From an uncultured Pseudomonadota bacterium (GTDB lineage Bacteria > Bdellovibrionota_B > Oligoflexia > Oligoflexales > CAILAO01): 8,364 bases of DNA. Of the stretch, positions 1-5,491 are shown in pieces. Under the pieces are notes generated by a model, which was given only the letters and a program-made list of their open reading frames with translations, was not told the origin of the DNA and did no database searches. The DNA is taken from positions 1 to 8,364 of the forward strand of contig CAILAO010000232.1 in the NCBI GenBank assembly GCA_903832105.1. The letters are read 5' to 3'. How positions within the stretch are numbered: the stretch's first letter is position 1; every line of letters starts with the position of its first letter. A program made the position numbers and the translations under genes.

Positions 1-140
1 TCATATTTTAATATCAATTATTTCAGTGGGTTCAATAAATGTGAGAAATAACCGGTTTTGAAGCGACGTAGCTCCAAATGGTTTCATGTATACGCCGGAC
101 TGCAAAATATCCTTATATTACAGCCACATATAATTTTGTC

Positions 141-168
141 TAAAGTTTTTTTAAAAAAATGCCGAATA
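141..168 (+). promoter_or_regulatory. Candidate sigma-28 (FliA) promoter for the TIGR02147/lipoprotein operon
   Basis: TAAAGTTT at 141-148 matches the enterobacterial FliA -35 consensus at all eight positions. GCCGAATA at 161-168 matches the -10 consensus GCCGATAA at six of eight. The spacer is 12 nt where 11 is usual. Transcription would start near 175, leaving a leader of about 30 nt that contains the ribosome binding site at 185-194. A TATAAT at 129-134 just upstream has no good -35 partner. The function is inferred from pattern match only. Confidence 0.5.
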
Positions 169-204
169 CGGCTATGTGATGTAAAAGGAGGGGGCTTTTT
201 ACAA

Positions 205-1107
205 ATGACATCAAGTAAGACTCAAAAACCTGAAGAAAATCATAAAGAAAGCCAAAAGACAACGGGCCGACGCCTCAATGTATATGGATATGTGGACTAT
301 AGGGCTTACCTGAAGGACTTTTATGGATTCAGGAAAGGTAGTGAGAGGGGATACAGTTACAGAACCTTCTCTAAAGCAGCAGGTTTTACCTCTCCGAACA
401 TTTTAAAACTTGTGGTTGACGGCGAACGTAACCTAGGACAAGAAGCAATCCATAAATTCTTAAAAGCGCTTAATTTATCAGGCCCCATGGCAGACTACTT
501 TGTCGCGCTCGTTAATATGAATCAAAGTAAAAGTGATGAAGAAAAAGAAAAGTGGTTTCAGGAAATGATGAGACTCACGCCTTATGCAAAGAGGCGCGAG
601 CTTAATCCTGAAGCCTTAAAATATTTAAGTCATTGGATCTATCCTGTTCTTCGCGAGATGGTTACGCTTCAGGACTTTCGAGATGATCCCTATTGGATCG
701 CGCGTCGTCTTAATGGTAAGGCGACTCCCGGTGAAATTACATCGGCGCTTCAATTTTTACTTGAAGAAGGGTTTATTGCTAAGAAAGACGACGGGAAATA
801 CGAAGCAACAGATCACATGGTCATTTCGAGCGACGAACTTAAAAGCCTCGCCATCCGTAACTATCATCGTCAAATGCTGGAACAAGCGAAAGAATTCTTG
901 GAGGCTCTTCCTCTCGAAAAACGGGAGTTTGGAGCGCTTACTTTTCTTCTTCCGGAATCAGCCCTTGAAGAACTTAAATTTAAAATAAAAACTTTTAGAA
1001 GCGACCTTCATACTTGGGCGATTCAAGTTGCCCAAGATTCGACGGATCAGGTTGTCGTTCAGACGAATTTTCAAATGTATCCACACACAAAGAGGGTTAA
1101 CTCATGA
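205..1107 (+). CDS. TIGR02147 / DUF4423 family protein, predicted DNA-binding regulator
   Basis: This 300-residue protein matches the TIGR02147 family, a large paralogous group in Fibrobacter and Bdellovibrio-type genomes whose members are presumed regulators but mostly uncharacterised. The YVDYRAYLKDFY segment (29-40) is typical of the family's N-terminus. Residues 50-92 read as a Cro/Xre-like helix-turn-helix. Residues 160-205 look like a winged-helix unit, with a TPGEITSALQFLLEEGFI core followed by a hairpin. The C-terminal VVVQTNFQMYPHTK is also typical. I chose the ATG at 205 because AGGAGGGGG (186-194) lies just upstream. A TTG at 58 keeps the frame open but adds an implausible, compositionally odd 49 residues and lies upstream of the likely promoter. 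The stop overlaps the next gene's start (ATGA, 1104-1107), so the two are probably translated together. DNA binding is inferred. Confidence 0.85.
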   Translation: MTSSKTQKPEENHKESQKTTGRRLNVYGYVDYRAYLKDFYGFRKGSERGYSYRTFSKAAGFTSPNILKLVVDGERNLGQEAIHKFLKALNLSGPMADYFVALVNMNQSKSDEEKEKWFQEMMRLTPYAKRRELNPEALKYLSHWIYPVLREMVTLQDFRDDPYWIARRLNGKATPGEITSALQFLLEEGFIAKKDDGKYEATDHMVISSDELKSLAIRNYHRQMLEQAKEFLEALPLEKREFGALTFLLPESALEELKFKIKTFRSDLHTWAIQVAQDSTDQVVVQTNFQMYPHTKRVNS

Positions 1108-1862
1108 CGTATGGCAATTTTCTAAAAAGAATTAATGTCCAGTTGTTCCTGTGTCTTTCGTTTGTACTTTCTGCGCCGTTAGTTGCCGTTCTTTCTTCCT
1201 GTGGTACGGAGGTTGGTAACGGACACTCGGCACCGGATGGAGGTGACCGCGGAGCAGCACAGAATAAAGTGGATACTAAGACGCAAGTACCCGCGGATGA
1301 TCCTGCCGCTAAGGTTGATCCTAGCGAATCCCAATCGGGAGGGGTTCAAAGCGATTCATCAGGCAATACAGCAGTACCGGAAGAGTTGGACTTTGATCAG
1401 TGGGAATATAACCTTCTATTTTCTCCATGCGGATCACCTTTTGGTGATGAAACACTTTCGACACCAATCAGTCTAGGCATAAAAAGTGATGGGGCCGTGA
1501 GTAACATCATAAGTTTGACGAGAGAAAATTCCCGTTGGACTAACTCGGACGACGTTCATGTGCCATTCCTTAGCGATATAGGCCAAGAACGATTTAAAAT
1601 TAATAGTCTTAGATTGGATGAAAAAACGGTCCTTGATAGCGGATATCAGTGCGGTGTAGTCTCGGAAACGCCTAACACTGAGTTAACTGGATACACAGCA
1701 AAATTTATCAAGTACTCAGTCGTACTTACCAAAAACGCCCAAAATGTGACGCTCACTTGGTATGTTCTGCAGGATGCTAATGTTGAAGGAACGCATCGCC
1801 TAAACCGCATCGAGATTGAAAAGGGGACTGAAAAGAATACGCTTGAAAACTTCTCTCTTTAG
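1104..1862 (+). CDS. GTEVGN-type secreted lipoprotein with disordered stalk
   Basis: A 252-residue exported lipoprotein of unknown function. A basic N-terminus and hydrophobic stretch (about 13-30) lead to a lipobox LSSC, making Cys33 the predicted lipidated residue. GTEVGNG follows at once (34-40), a motif I associate with lipoproteins of this bacterial group. Residues 41-95 are rich in D, G, S, Q and P and look like a disordered stalk. The folded part (96-252) appears beta-rich and has only two further cysteines, Cys109 and Cys183, which could form a disulfide in the periplasm or outside the cell. There is no Asp at +2, so inner-membrane retention is not predicted by the E. coli rule. GAGG at 1093-1096 is the ribosome binding site, lying inside the upstream gene. 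The overlap with the TIGR02147 gene suggests that the regulator and lipoprotein work as a pair. Confidence 0.8.
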   Translation: MTYGNFLKRINVQLFLCLSFVLSAPLVAVLSSCGTEVGNGHSAPDGGDRGAAQNKVDTKTQVPADDPAAKVDPSESQSGGVQSDSSGNTAVPEELDFDQWEYNLLFSPCGSPFGDETLSTPISLGIKSDGAVSNIISLTRENSRWTNSDDVHVPFLSDIGQERFKINSLRLDEKTVLDSGYQCGVVSETPNTELTGYTAKFIKYSVVLTKNAQNVTLTWYVLQDANVEGTHRLNRIEIEKGTEKNTLENFSL

Positions 1863-1870
1863 AAAGCGCC

Positions 1871-1895
1871 ATAGGGGCGCAAGTCGCGCCCCTAT
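1871..1895. terminator. Strong hairpin terminator between convergent genes
   Basis: A perfect 10-bp stem, ATAGGGGCGC / GCGCCCCTAT, with a 5-nt loop (AAGTC) begins nine bases after the lipoprotein stop. On the plus strand it is followed by TTTTC, a short U tract. On the minus strand the tract is weaker (GGCGCTTTCT), but the hairpin lies just past the caspase gene's stop at 1904, so it may serve both genes. Confidence 0.8.
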
Positions 1896-1903
1896 TTTCA
1901 TTG

Positions 1904-3487
1904 TTACGGTCTTTTAATCACAAACTTGCAGAAGTAATCTGAGCCATCGTTCCTACAGCGAAGCTGCATTGGCGCATCTTCTTCTGGAACCGAAAATTCT
2001 CGGCCGCCGATTACCGTCCACCCGATCTGCGGGTCAACAGAAGAGCCGACTCGGTAAGTCTCAGCATTCGAGAAGAGCTCGTAGATTGGCTTTGCAGCTT
2101 TCGAATAGTTTGTGTCATTACGCACGATAAAGAGAGACTCATCGTCTTGTGCTATGTGCGTCTTGTAGGCGCGTTTCCAACCCGAACGTTTTTCAACTGA
2201 GAGGTCGCAGCCATGACGTTGCTCACGACTTGTTTCTCGCCAACAAGTCAGTTGTAGTTTCTGAGTACCTGGCTCACCAACGTGGACGAATTCTTTCACT
2301 TGACGCCCACTTTTAGTGGTAACTGCAATGTTCATCGCATCAAAAAAAGCTTTTGCGTTCTTACTGTCTTTTAGCGAGATGCGTACTGAGGTACCATCTT
2401 CAAGCGTAAGGGCATCGTTTGTCACGTTAATGCCGCTTGGTTCGAAAAGGAAATCTTCAAGAACGCCAGTTGCCGGAAACGCGCGATAAACAGGGATATG
2501 AGCGTTTTCAGTAATGTCTTTGGTTTCTGCAATAACTGTCTCAGCGAGATCACGGATCGTCGGTTTACCTGAGCTTCCCTTAAGTTCAGAAAAAGCTTTT
2601 CTAAGACTGTACGTGAATGCACCACCGTAAGATCGGCCAAGATCAAGAGAGGTTTCGAATTTCCGAGCGGCTGTCATGACAAGAGCCTGCTCGAATACTT
2701 TGCCGGTCTTGTAGTGATAAGCATCGGCGATTGCCGCCCGAATACCGGTCGAAGACTTCTCGGTACCGATTGCATCTAACTCTTCCGGTGTTTGTTCTCC
2801 TGAAGAACCGACTTGAGCATCGTTCGGATCAGTTTCGTCGGTGTCAGCGAGAGCAAACTTTTGTGTTGAACGAGTTATACCACTGGAAGTTACGGCCCCA
2901 CCCTCGTTAATTAGTGATTGGGTTCCGTTAACAAGTTGACCTGAGAAGCAGGCATCAACAAAGACGAGAAACCTTTTAATAGGCGATTCTCTTACGTCAG
3001 TGATCGCGGTTGTTACTTCTTTAAAATCCAAGAGTTGTTCGTTTTCAGCGACAAGCCGGCCTTGTTGGGTTCCGTGCCCTGAGAAATACCAAAAGAGGGT
3101 TCCATTTTCCCCAATATCTTTCGAGGATTTTTTTGTCTCCCTAATGATGTCGTCTACCGTTGCGTTATCAACGGTTACCACTTTAAAACTGAGTCCTTCT
3201 AAAATTGGTTTAAGTGTCTTAATGTCTGTTGGCGGACCTGATAAATTGTTAGGAGAAGAAAATAATAGAGCGACGTTGTTGGCATTTCTGGAATAGGCCA
3301 GATCCTTTGGATCAGTAGCTGACTCGCGATGTTTCCCGCAAGAAAGAGATAGCGTGAGTAAGACTGCGGCGGATAGAATTCGACCAGACTTTCGATTAGG
3401 CACCTCCTTGTCTTTAATGTAATGGCTGATTCGAAACGTGGGAAAAAACATTAACGACATTCTCTGACTCATCAATCTCAGCTTCAT
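1904..3487 (-). CDS. Exported caspase-like cysteine protease (peptidase C14), probable lipoprotein
   Basis: A 527-residue protein with a caspase/metacaspase catalytic core at about 70-345. The catalytic His138 lies in FWYFSGHGTQ and Cys180 in VFVDACFSGQ, each at the end of a hydrophobic strand, as expected. ALVMTAARKFE (268-278) and GGAFTYSLRKAF (288-299) fit the small-subunit strand and S1-pocket region. Between them is an acidic, low-complexity linker (about 205-250), where caspases are often processed. The C-terminal 160 residues look beta-rich and carry four cysteines (415, 427, 511, 520). The hydrophobic segment 37-49 ends at Cys50 (SLSC), an imperfect lipobox. I chose the ATG at 3487 because AGGAGG lies 5 nt upstream. 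That leaves an unusually long 34-residue polar region before the hydrophobic core. An in-frame GTG at 3403 would give a textbook signal peptide, but its only AGGAGG overlaps the codon. Substrate unknown. Confidence 0.85.
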   Translation of the reverse strand: MKLRLMSQRMSLMFFPTFRISHYIKDKEVPNRKSGRILSAAVLLTLSLSCGKHRESATDPKDLAYSRNANNVALLFSSPNNLSGPPTDIKTLKPILEGLSFKVVTVDNATVDDIIRETKKSSKDIGENGTLFWYFSGHGTQQGRLVAENEQLLDFKEVTTAITDVRESPIKRFLVFVDACFSGQLVNGTQSLINEGGAVTSSGITRSTQKFALADTDETDPNDAQVGSSGEQTPEELDAIGTEKSSTGIRAAIADAYHYKTGKVFEQALVMTAARKFETSLDLGRSYGGAFTYSLRKAFSELKGSSGKPTIRDLAETVIAETKDITENAHIPVYRAFPATGVLEDFLFEPSGINVTNDALTLEDGTSVRISLKDSKNAKAFFDAMNIAVTTKSGRQVKEFVHVGEPGTQKLQLTCWRETSREQRHGCDLSVEKRSGWKRAYKTHIAQDDESLFIVRNDTNYSKAAKPIYELFSNAETYRVGSSVDPQIGWTVIGGREFSVPEEDAPMQLRCRNDGSDYFCKFVIKRP

Positions 3488-3588
3488 AATTCCCTCCTCA
3501 ACAGAAAAGACATTCCACTGCGACCACAACACAACCTCCAGAGTCGTCGGGGGAGTGTGCAAATTAGATACCTCAAATTCCACAAGCT

Positions 3589-3613
3589 TCGGTCTAATAA
3601 ATTCAATTACTTA
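3589..3613 (-). promoter_or_regulatory. Weak FliA-like promoter candidate for the caspase gene
   Basis: On the minus strand TAAG (3613-3610) is followed by CCGA (3592-3589), with the same offset as the TAAA/CCGA pair at 141-165. Only the core tetranucleotides agree; the rest of the -10 (AGCT after CCGA, where TAA is expected) does not. Transcription from here would give a leader of roughly 90 nt. No better sigma-70 promoter was found upstream of this gene. Confidence 0.2.
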
Positions 3614-3630
3614 GGTTGATCGAAACTCAA

Positions 3631-3653
3631 AACTGTCAAATCTTTAGACAGTT
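3631..3653. promoter_or_regulatory. Inverted-repeat operator candidate, copy 1
   Basis: AACTGTC (3631-3637) and GACAGTT (3647-3653) are perfect inverted arms separated by 9 nt, the geometry of a dimeric repressor site. Read on the minus strand, the 19-bp core from CTGTC to GACAG agrees at 16 positions with the core of copy 2 (3749-3767). It lies about 145 bp upstream of the caspase start codon. No regulator gene of an obvious operator-binding family sits next to it, so the binding protein is unknown. Confidence 0.45.
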
Positions 3654-3727
3654 CAGTGAAAAAATGGGAGGTCGTTTGTGGACTTAAAACAATATTTTTT
3701 CTTTTTATTTCTGAGGATTACGCAACC

Positions 3728-3768
3728 ACTGTCAAAAAGTTAGTCATTCTGTCTAACTTTTTGACAGT
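3728..3768. repeat. Perfect 16-bp inverted repeat containing operator candidate copy 2
   Basis: ACTGTCAAAAAGTTAG (3728-3743) and its exact reverse complement (3753-3768) flank a 9-nt loop. Inside, CTGTC (3749-3753), 9 nt and GACAG (3763-3767) repeat the dyad geometry of copy 1. A third, degenerate version starts with CTGTC at 3729. No T tract follows the stem on either strand, so it is a poor intrinsic terminator. TTGACA within the arms resembles a -35 box on both strands, but no convincing -10 is placed for either. A protein-binding site or a folded RNA element are both possible. Confidence 0.6.
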
Positions 3769-3800
3769 TAAGGGTTCGTGTCGTGAATATCAAAATCTAT

Positions 3801-4073
3801 TTAGTGAAGGATATCTTCCGCTTCGTCCGCTTTGCCCATATCAGCATCTCCAACCAGAATTACTGCGTCACCGTCTTTCTCCATCTTATTCCAGCATGAA
3901 ATGGACTCATGGTTCATTTGTTCTCGGGTTCCAAAGATTTTTTGGACGTTCGAGGAAATAATTTGCCGCAATAGTGCAACCGTTATCCGTCTCGATAGGT
4001 CGTATGCAATCACTTCAAAATATTGTGCCGCACACATCGAGAGACGTTCCGGAAAGAATTTTTTGTCGCTCAT
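3801..4073 (-). CDS. Possible small protein of unknown function, 90 residues
   Basis: I do not recognise this protein. The 90-residue reading from an ATG at 4073 is hydrophilic, has an amphipathic-looking helix around YFEVIAYDLSRRITVALLR and ends in an acidic stretch (GDADMGKADEAEDILH), all more protein-like than the other frames here. Against it, there is no clear ribosome binding site: the bases before the ATG are GACGTGAAA. The frame stays open to an ATG at 4154, but the extra 27 residues are Phe-rich and look like translated AT-rich intergenic DNA. The start would overlap the plus-strand promoter candidate at 4075-4103. It could be a real orphan gene, a decayed remnant or chance. Confidence 0.35.
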   Translation of the reverse strand: MSDKKFFPERLSMCAAQYFEVIAYDLSRRITVALLRQIISSNVQKIFGTREQMNHESISCWNKMEKDGDAVILVGDADMGKADEAEDILH

Positions 4074-4074
4074 T

Positions 4075-4103
4075 TTCACGTCTGTGCATTTGAATGGTAT
4101 AAA
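4075..4103 (+). promoter_or_regulatory. Sigma-70-type promoter candidate for the small ORF/methyltransferase pair
   Basis: TTCACG (4075-4080, four of six to TTGACA), a 17-nt spacer and TATAAA (4098-4103, five of six) with an extended -10 TGG directly before it. The predicted start near 4110 leaves an untranslated leader of about 90 nt before the ATG at 4201. A second, weaker option is TTACTA (4141-4146) with TATTAT (4164-4169), also at 17 nt. Confidence 0.4.
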
Positions 4104-4200
4104 AGTTTCCTCGAAAAAAATTTGAAATAGAAATTGTAAATTACTAACCAACAAAAAAAAGGCTATTATATTCCACGTACATTGTTTCGATGGAGGAAAT

Positions 4201-4401
4201 ATGCTCTGGTCTCTTACCCAGATTGATTATTACATTGATCAGTATATCGTTCGACGCACAGTTCCTGAGATTGCCGCAATTTTCTTCTTTTTACTGCCTC
4301 AAAAAGCGATGAGCCAAGATGCTTTCAAAACGTGCTTTCAAGACACTGCCCCCTTCGCTGATCGGCTCAGTCCCAGAGTATTGGTAGGAGATGGATTATG
4401 A
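4201..4401 (+). CDS. Unrecognised 66-residue ORF translationally coupled to the methyltransferase
   Basis: I do not recognise this product. It is supported by its signals more than by its sequence: GGAGGA (4192-4197) precedes the ATG, and its TGA overlaps the methyltransferase ATG (ATGA, 4398-4401). The N-terminal third is rich in Tyr and Ile, a short hydrophobic run IAAIFFFLLP lies near residues 24-33, and the rest is polar with one Cys. It has no recognisable signal peptide or regulatory amino-acid run. It may be a small partner protein, a leader ORF that controls entry of ribosomes into the methyltransferase, or the remnant of a longer gene. Confidence 0.55.
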   Translation: MLWSLTQIDYYIDQYIVRRTVPEIAAIFFFLLPQKAMSQDAFKTCFQDTAPFADRLSPRVLVGDGL

Positions 4402-5138
4402 AACAGTCAGAAAATTTCGAAGAAGTGCGCAAAATCTACAATAGAATTGCTGACGCATATCAGGAAAAACGCGAAAATCCAGCAAAAAGTACCTGGAACG
4501 ACTTCCTAGAGGCACCTTCCATTGACAAACTTCTTAGCGAGATCGTTTTGACGGGAAAGAAAGTCTTGGATTTAGGCTGTGGTACGGGACTGCTATCAAT
4601 TAAGCTTCATAATGCGGGTGCAGACGTTTTCGGGATCGATCTCTCGGAAAAAATGATCTCGTTAGCAAAGTTAAACTTCCCAACCCTGAAATTTGATGTC
4701 GGTAACGCTGCTCACACTTCATTTAGAGATGGTGAATTCGATGTCATCGCAAGCTCCTTCGTCATGCACTATGTAAAAAACTTAAAACCCGTTTTCAAAG
4801 AAATGTCCCGCATTCTAAAGAAAGGCGGGCAGTTTGTCTTCTCGATGCATCATCCTTTTAATTTTAAAAAGATCGAAGAGGAAGATAGCGTTAAAGTGCT
4901 CGCCACGCCTTACTTCACAAATAACGAAAAGTACTTTTGGAACATGTGTGATACAAAAATCGTGAGCTTTCATCATACCTTTGAGGACGTCGTTTCCGGG
5001 CTCTACGAATCGGGATTTCTGACCCAAAAGATTATTGAATGCAGACCATCTAAAGATTCTAAAGATCACTTTAAGGATTATGATTTTACCTCAAAATTTC
5101 CGACATTCTGCGTCTTTCAAGCGTTACGAACTGAATAG
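4398..5138 (+). CDS. Class I SAM-dependent methyltransferase
   Basis: A 246-residue cytoplasmic protein of the Methyltransf_11/UbiE-BioC-like group. Motif I is VLDLGCGTG (56-64), the glycine-rich S-adenosylmethionine-binding loop. Asp81 in VFGIDLSEKM is the acidic residue at the end of strand 2 that would bind the ribose hydroxyls. DGEFDVIASSFVMHYV (111-126) is motif II, and ILKKGGQFVFSMHHPF (139-154) is the post-motif strand with a conspicuous His-His pair. Length is normal for a stand-alone small-molecule methyltransferase. The substrate cannot be read from the sequence: no biosynthetic cluster surrounds it. AGGAG at 4386-4390 is a good ribosome binding site inside the preceding small ORF, whose stop overlaps this start, so the pair is probably one operon. 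Confidence 0.9.
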   Translation: MKQSENFEEVRKIYNRIADAYQEKRENPAKSTWNDFLEAPSIDKLLSEIVLTGKKVLDLGCGTGLLSIKLHNAGADVFGIDLSEKMISLAKLNFPTLKFDVGNAAHTSFRDGEFDVIASSFVMHYVKNLKPVFKEMSRILKKGGQFVFSMHHPFNFKKIEEEDSVKVLATPYFTNNEKYFWNMCDTKIVSFHHTFEDVVSGLYESGFLTQKIIECRPSKDSKDHFKDYDFTSKFPTFCVFQALRTE

Positions 5139-5491
5139 GTCATTAACAACCCATTCTGCTGTATGCTTCCGGGTCATAGCAATATTAAACCGGGCGTCAC
5201 AAAAATCCTCGGGCACACACTCCAAAAACCGTCCTAACATTCTCATAATAGGTAGGTTTATCACAATCTTGGAAAACATTTTTTCGAAATAAAAAAAAGG
5301 CAAAAAGAGAAATAACTCCACGTTTTCAGCTTGTTACTCGCCTTGTACTTATTCTTGCCCACCAAGATAAACACAAAACTTGCTGCCTTTACTCCAGAAA
5401 AACCCTGCCTTATCATGAACCCTGGATTTTATTTTGCGAGACACCTATAATTTCAAGTAGGCACGTTTCAATTTCTTTAAAGGAGTCTTCT
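5139..5491. other. Intergenic stretch between methyltransferase and serine hydrolase
   Basis: Nothing here is convincingly a gene. A minus-strand frame (5321 to 5124, GTG start, 65 codons) has a somewhat protein-like C-terminal half but no ribosome binding site, a Phe-rich start and overlaps the methyltransferase end. I see no clear hairpin terminator after the methyltransferase. The end of the stretch contains the promoter and ribosome binding site of the next gene. Confidence 0.55.
5423..5451 (+). promoter_or_regulatory. Sigma-70-type promoter candidate for the serine hydrolase gene
   Basis: A perfect TATAAT (5446-5451) lies 17 nt after TGGATT (5423-5428), a poor -35 (three of six). Transcription would begin near 5458, about 34 nt before the ATG, just upstream of the ribosome binding site AAAGGAG at 5479-5485. 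Confidence 0.45.

Larger units (their letters stand above)
3488..3800. other. Intergenic stretch upstream of the caspase gene
   Basis: I see no convincing gene here. The stretch is AT-rich and contains the caspase ribosome binding site (3493-3498), the weak FliA-like match at 3589-3613 and the two inverted-repeat elements. A plus-strand open frame that begins at 3656 runs through the 16-bp inverted repeat and has no protein-like features. Confidence 0.6.

Noticed and set aside
58..204. In-frame upstream extension of the TIGR02147 gene from a TTG
   Set aside because: The added 49 residues are not family-like, lie across the predicted promoter, and the ATG at 205 has a strong ribosome binding site.
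3728..3768. 16-bp inverted repeat as an intrinsic terminator
   Set aside because: Neither strand has a T tract after the stem, and the stem itself is AT-rich.
3656..3961. Plus-strand open frame from a GTG at 3656
   Set aside because: It crosses the perfect inverted repeat, has no convincing ribosome binding site and no recognisable protein features.
3832..4125. Plus-strand open frame opposite the possible minus-strand small gene
   Set aside because: Composition is less protein-like than the opposite strand and no ribosome binding site precedes it.
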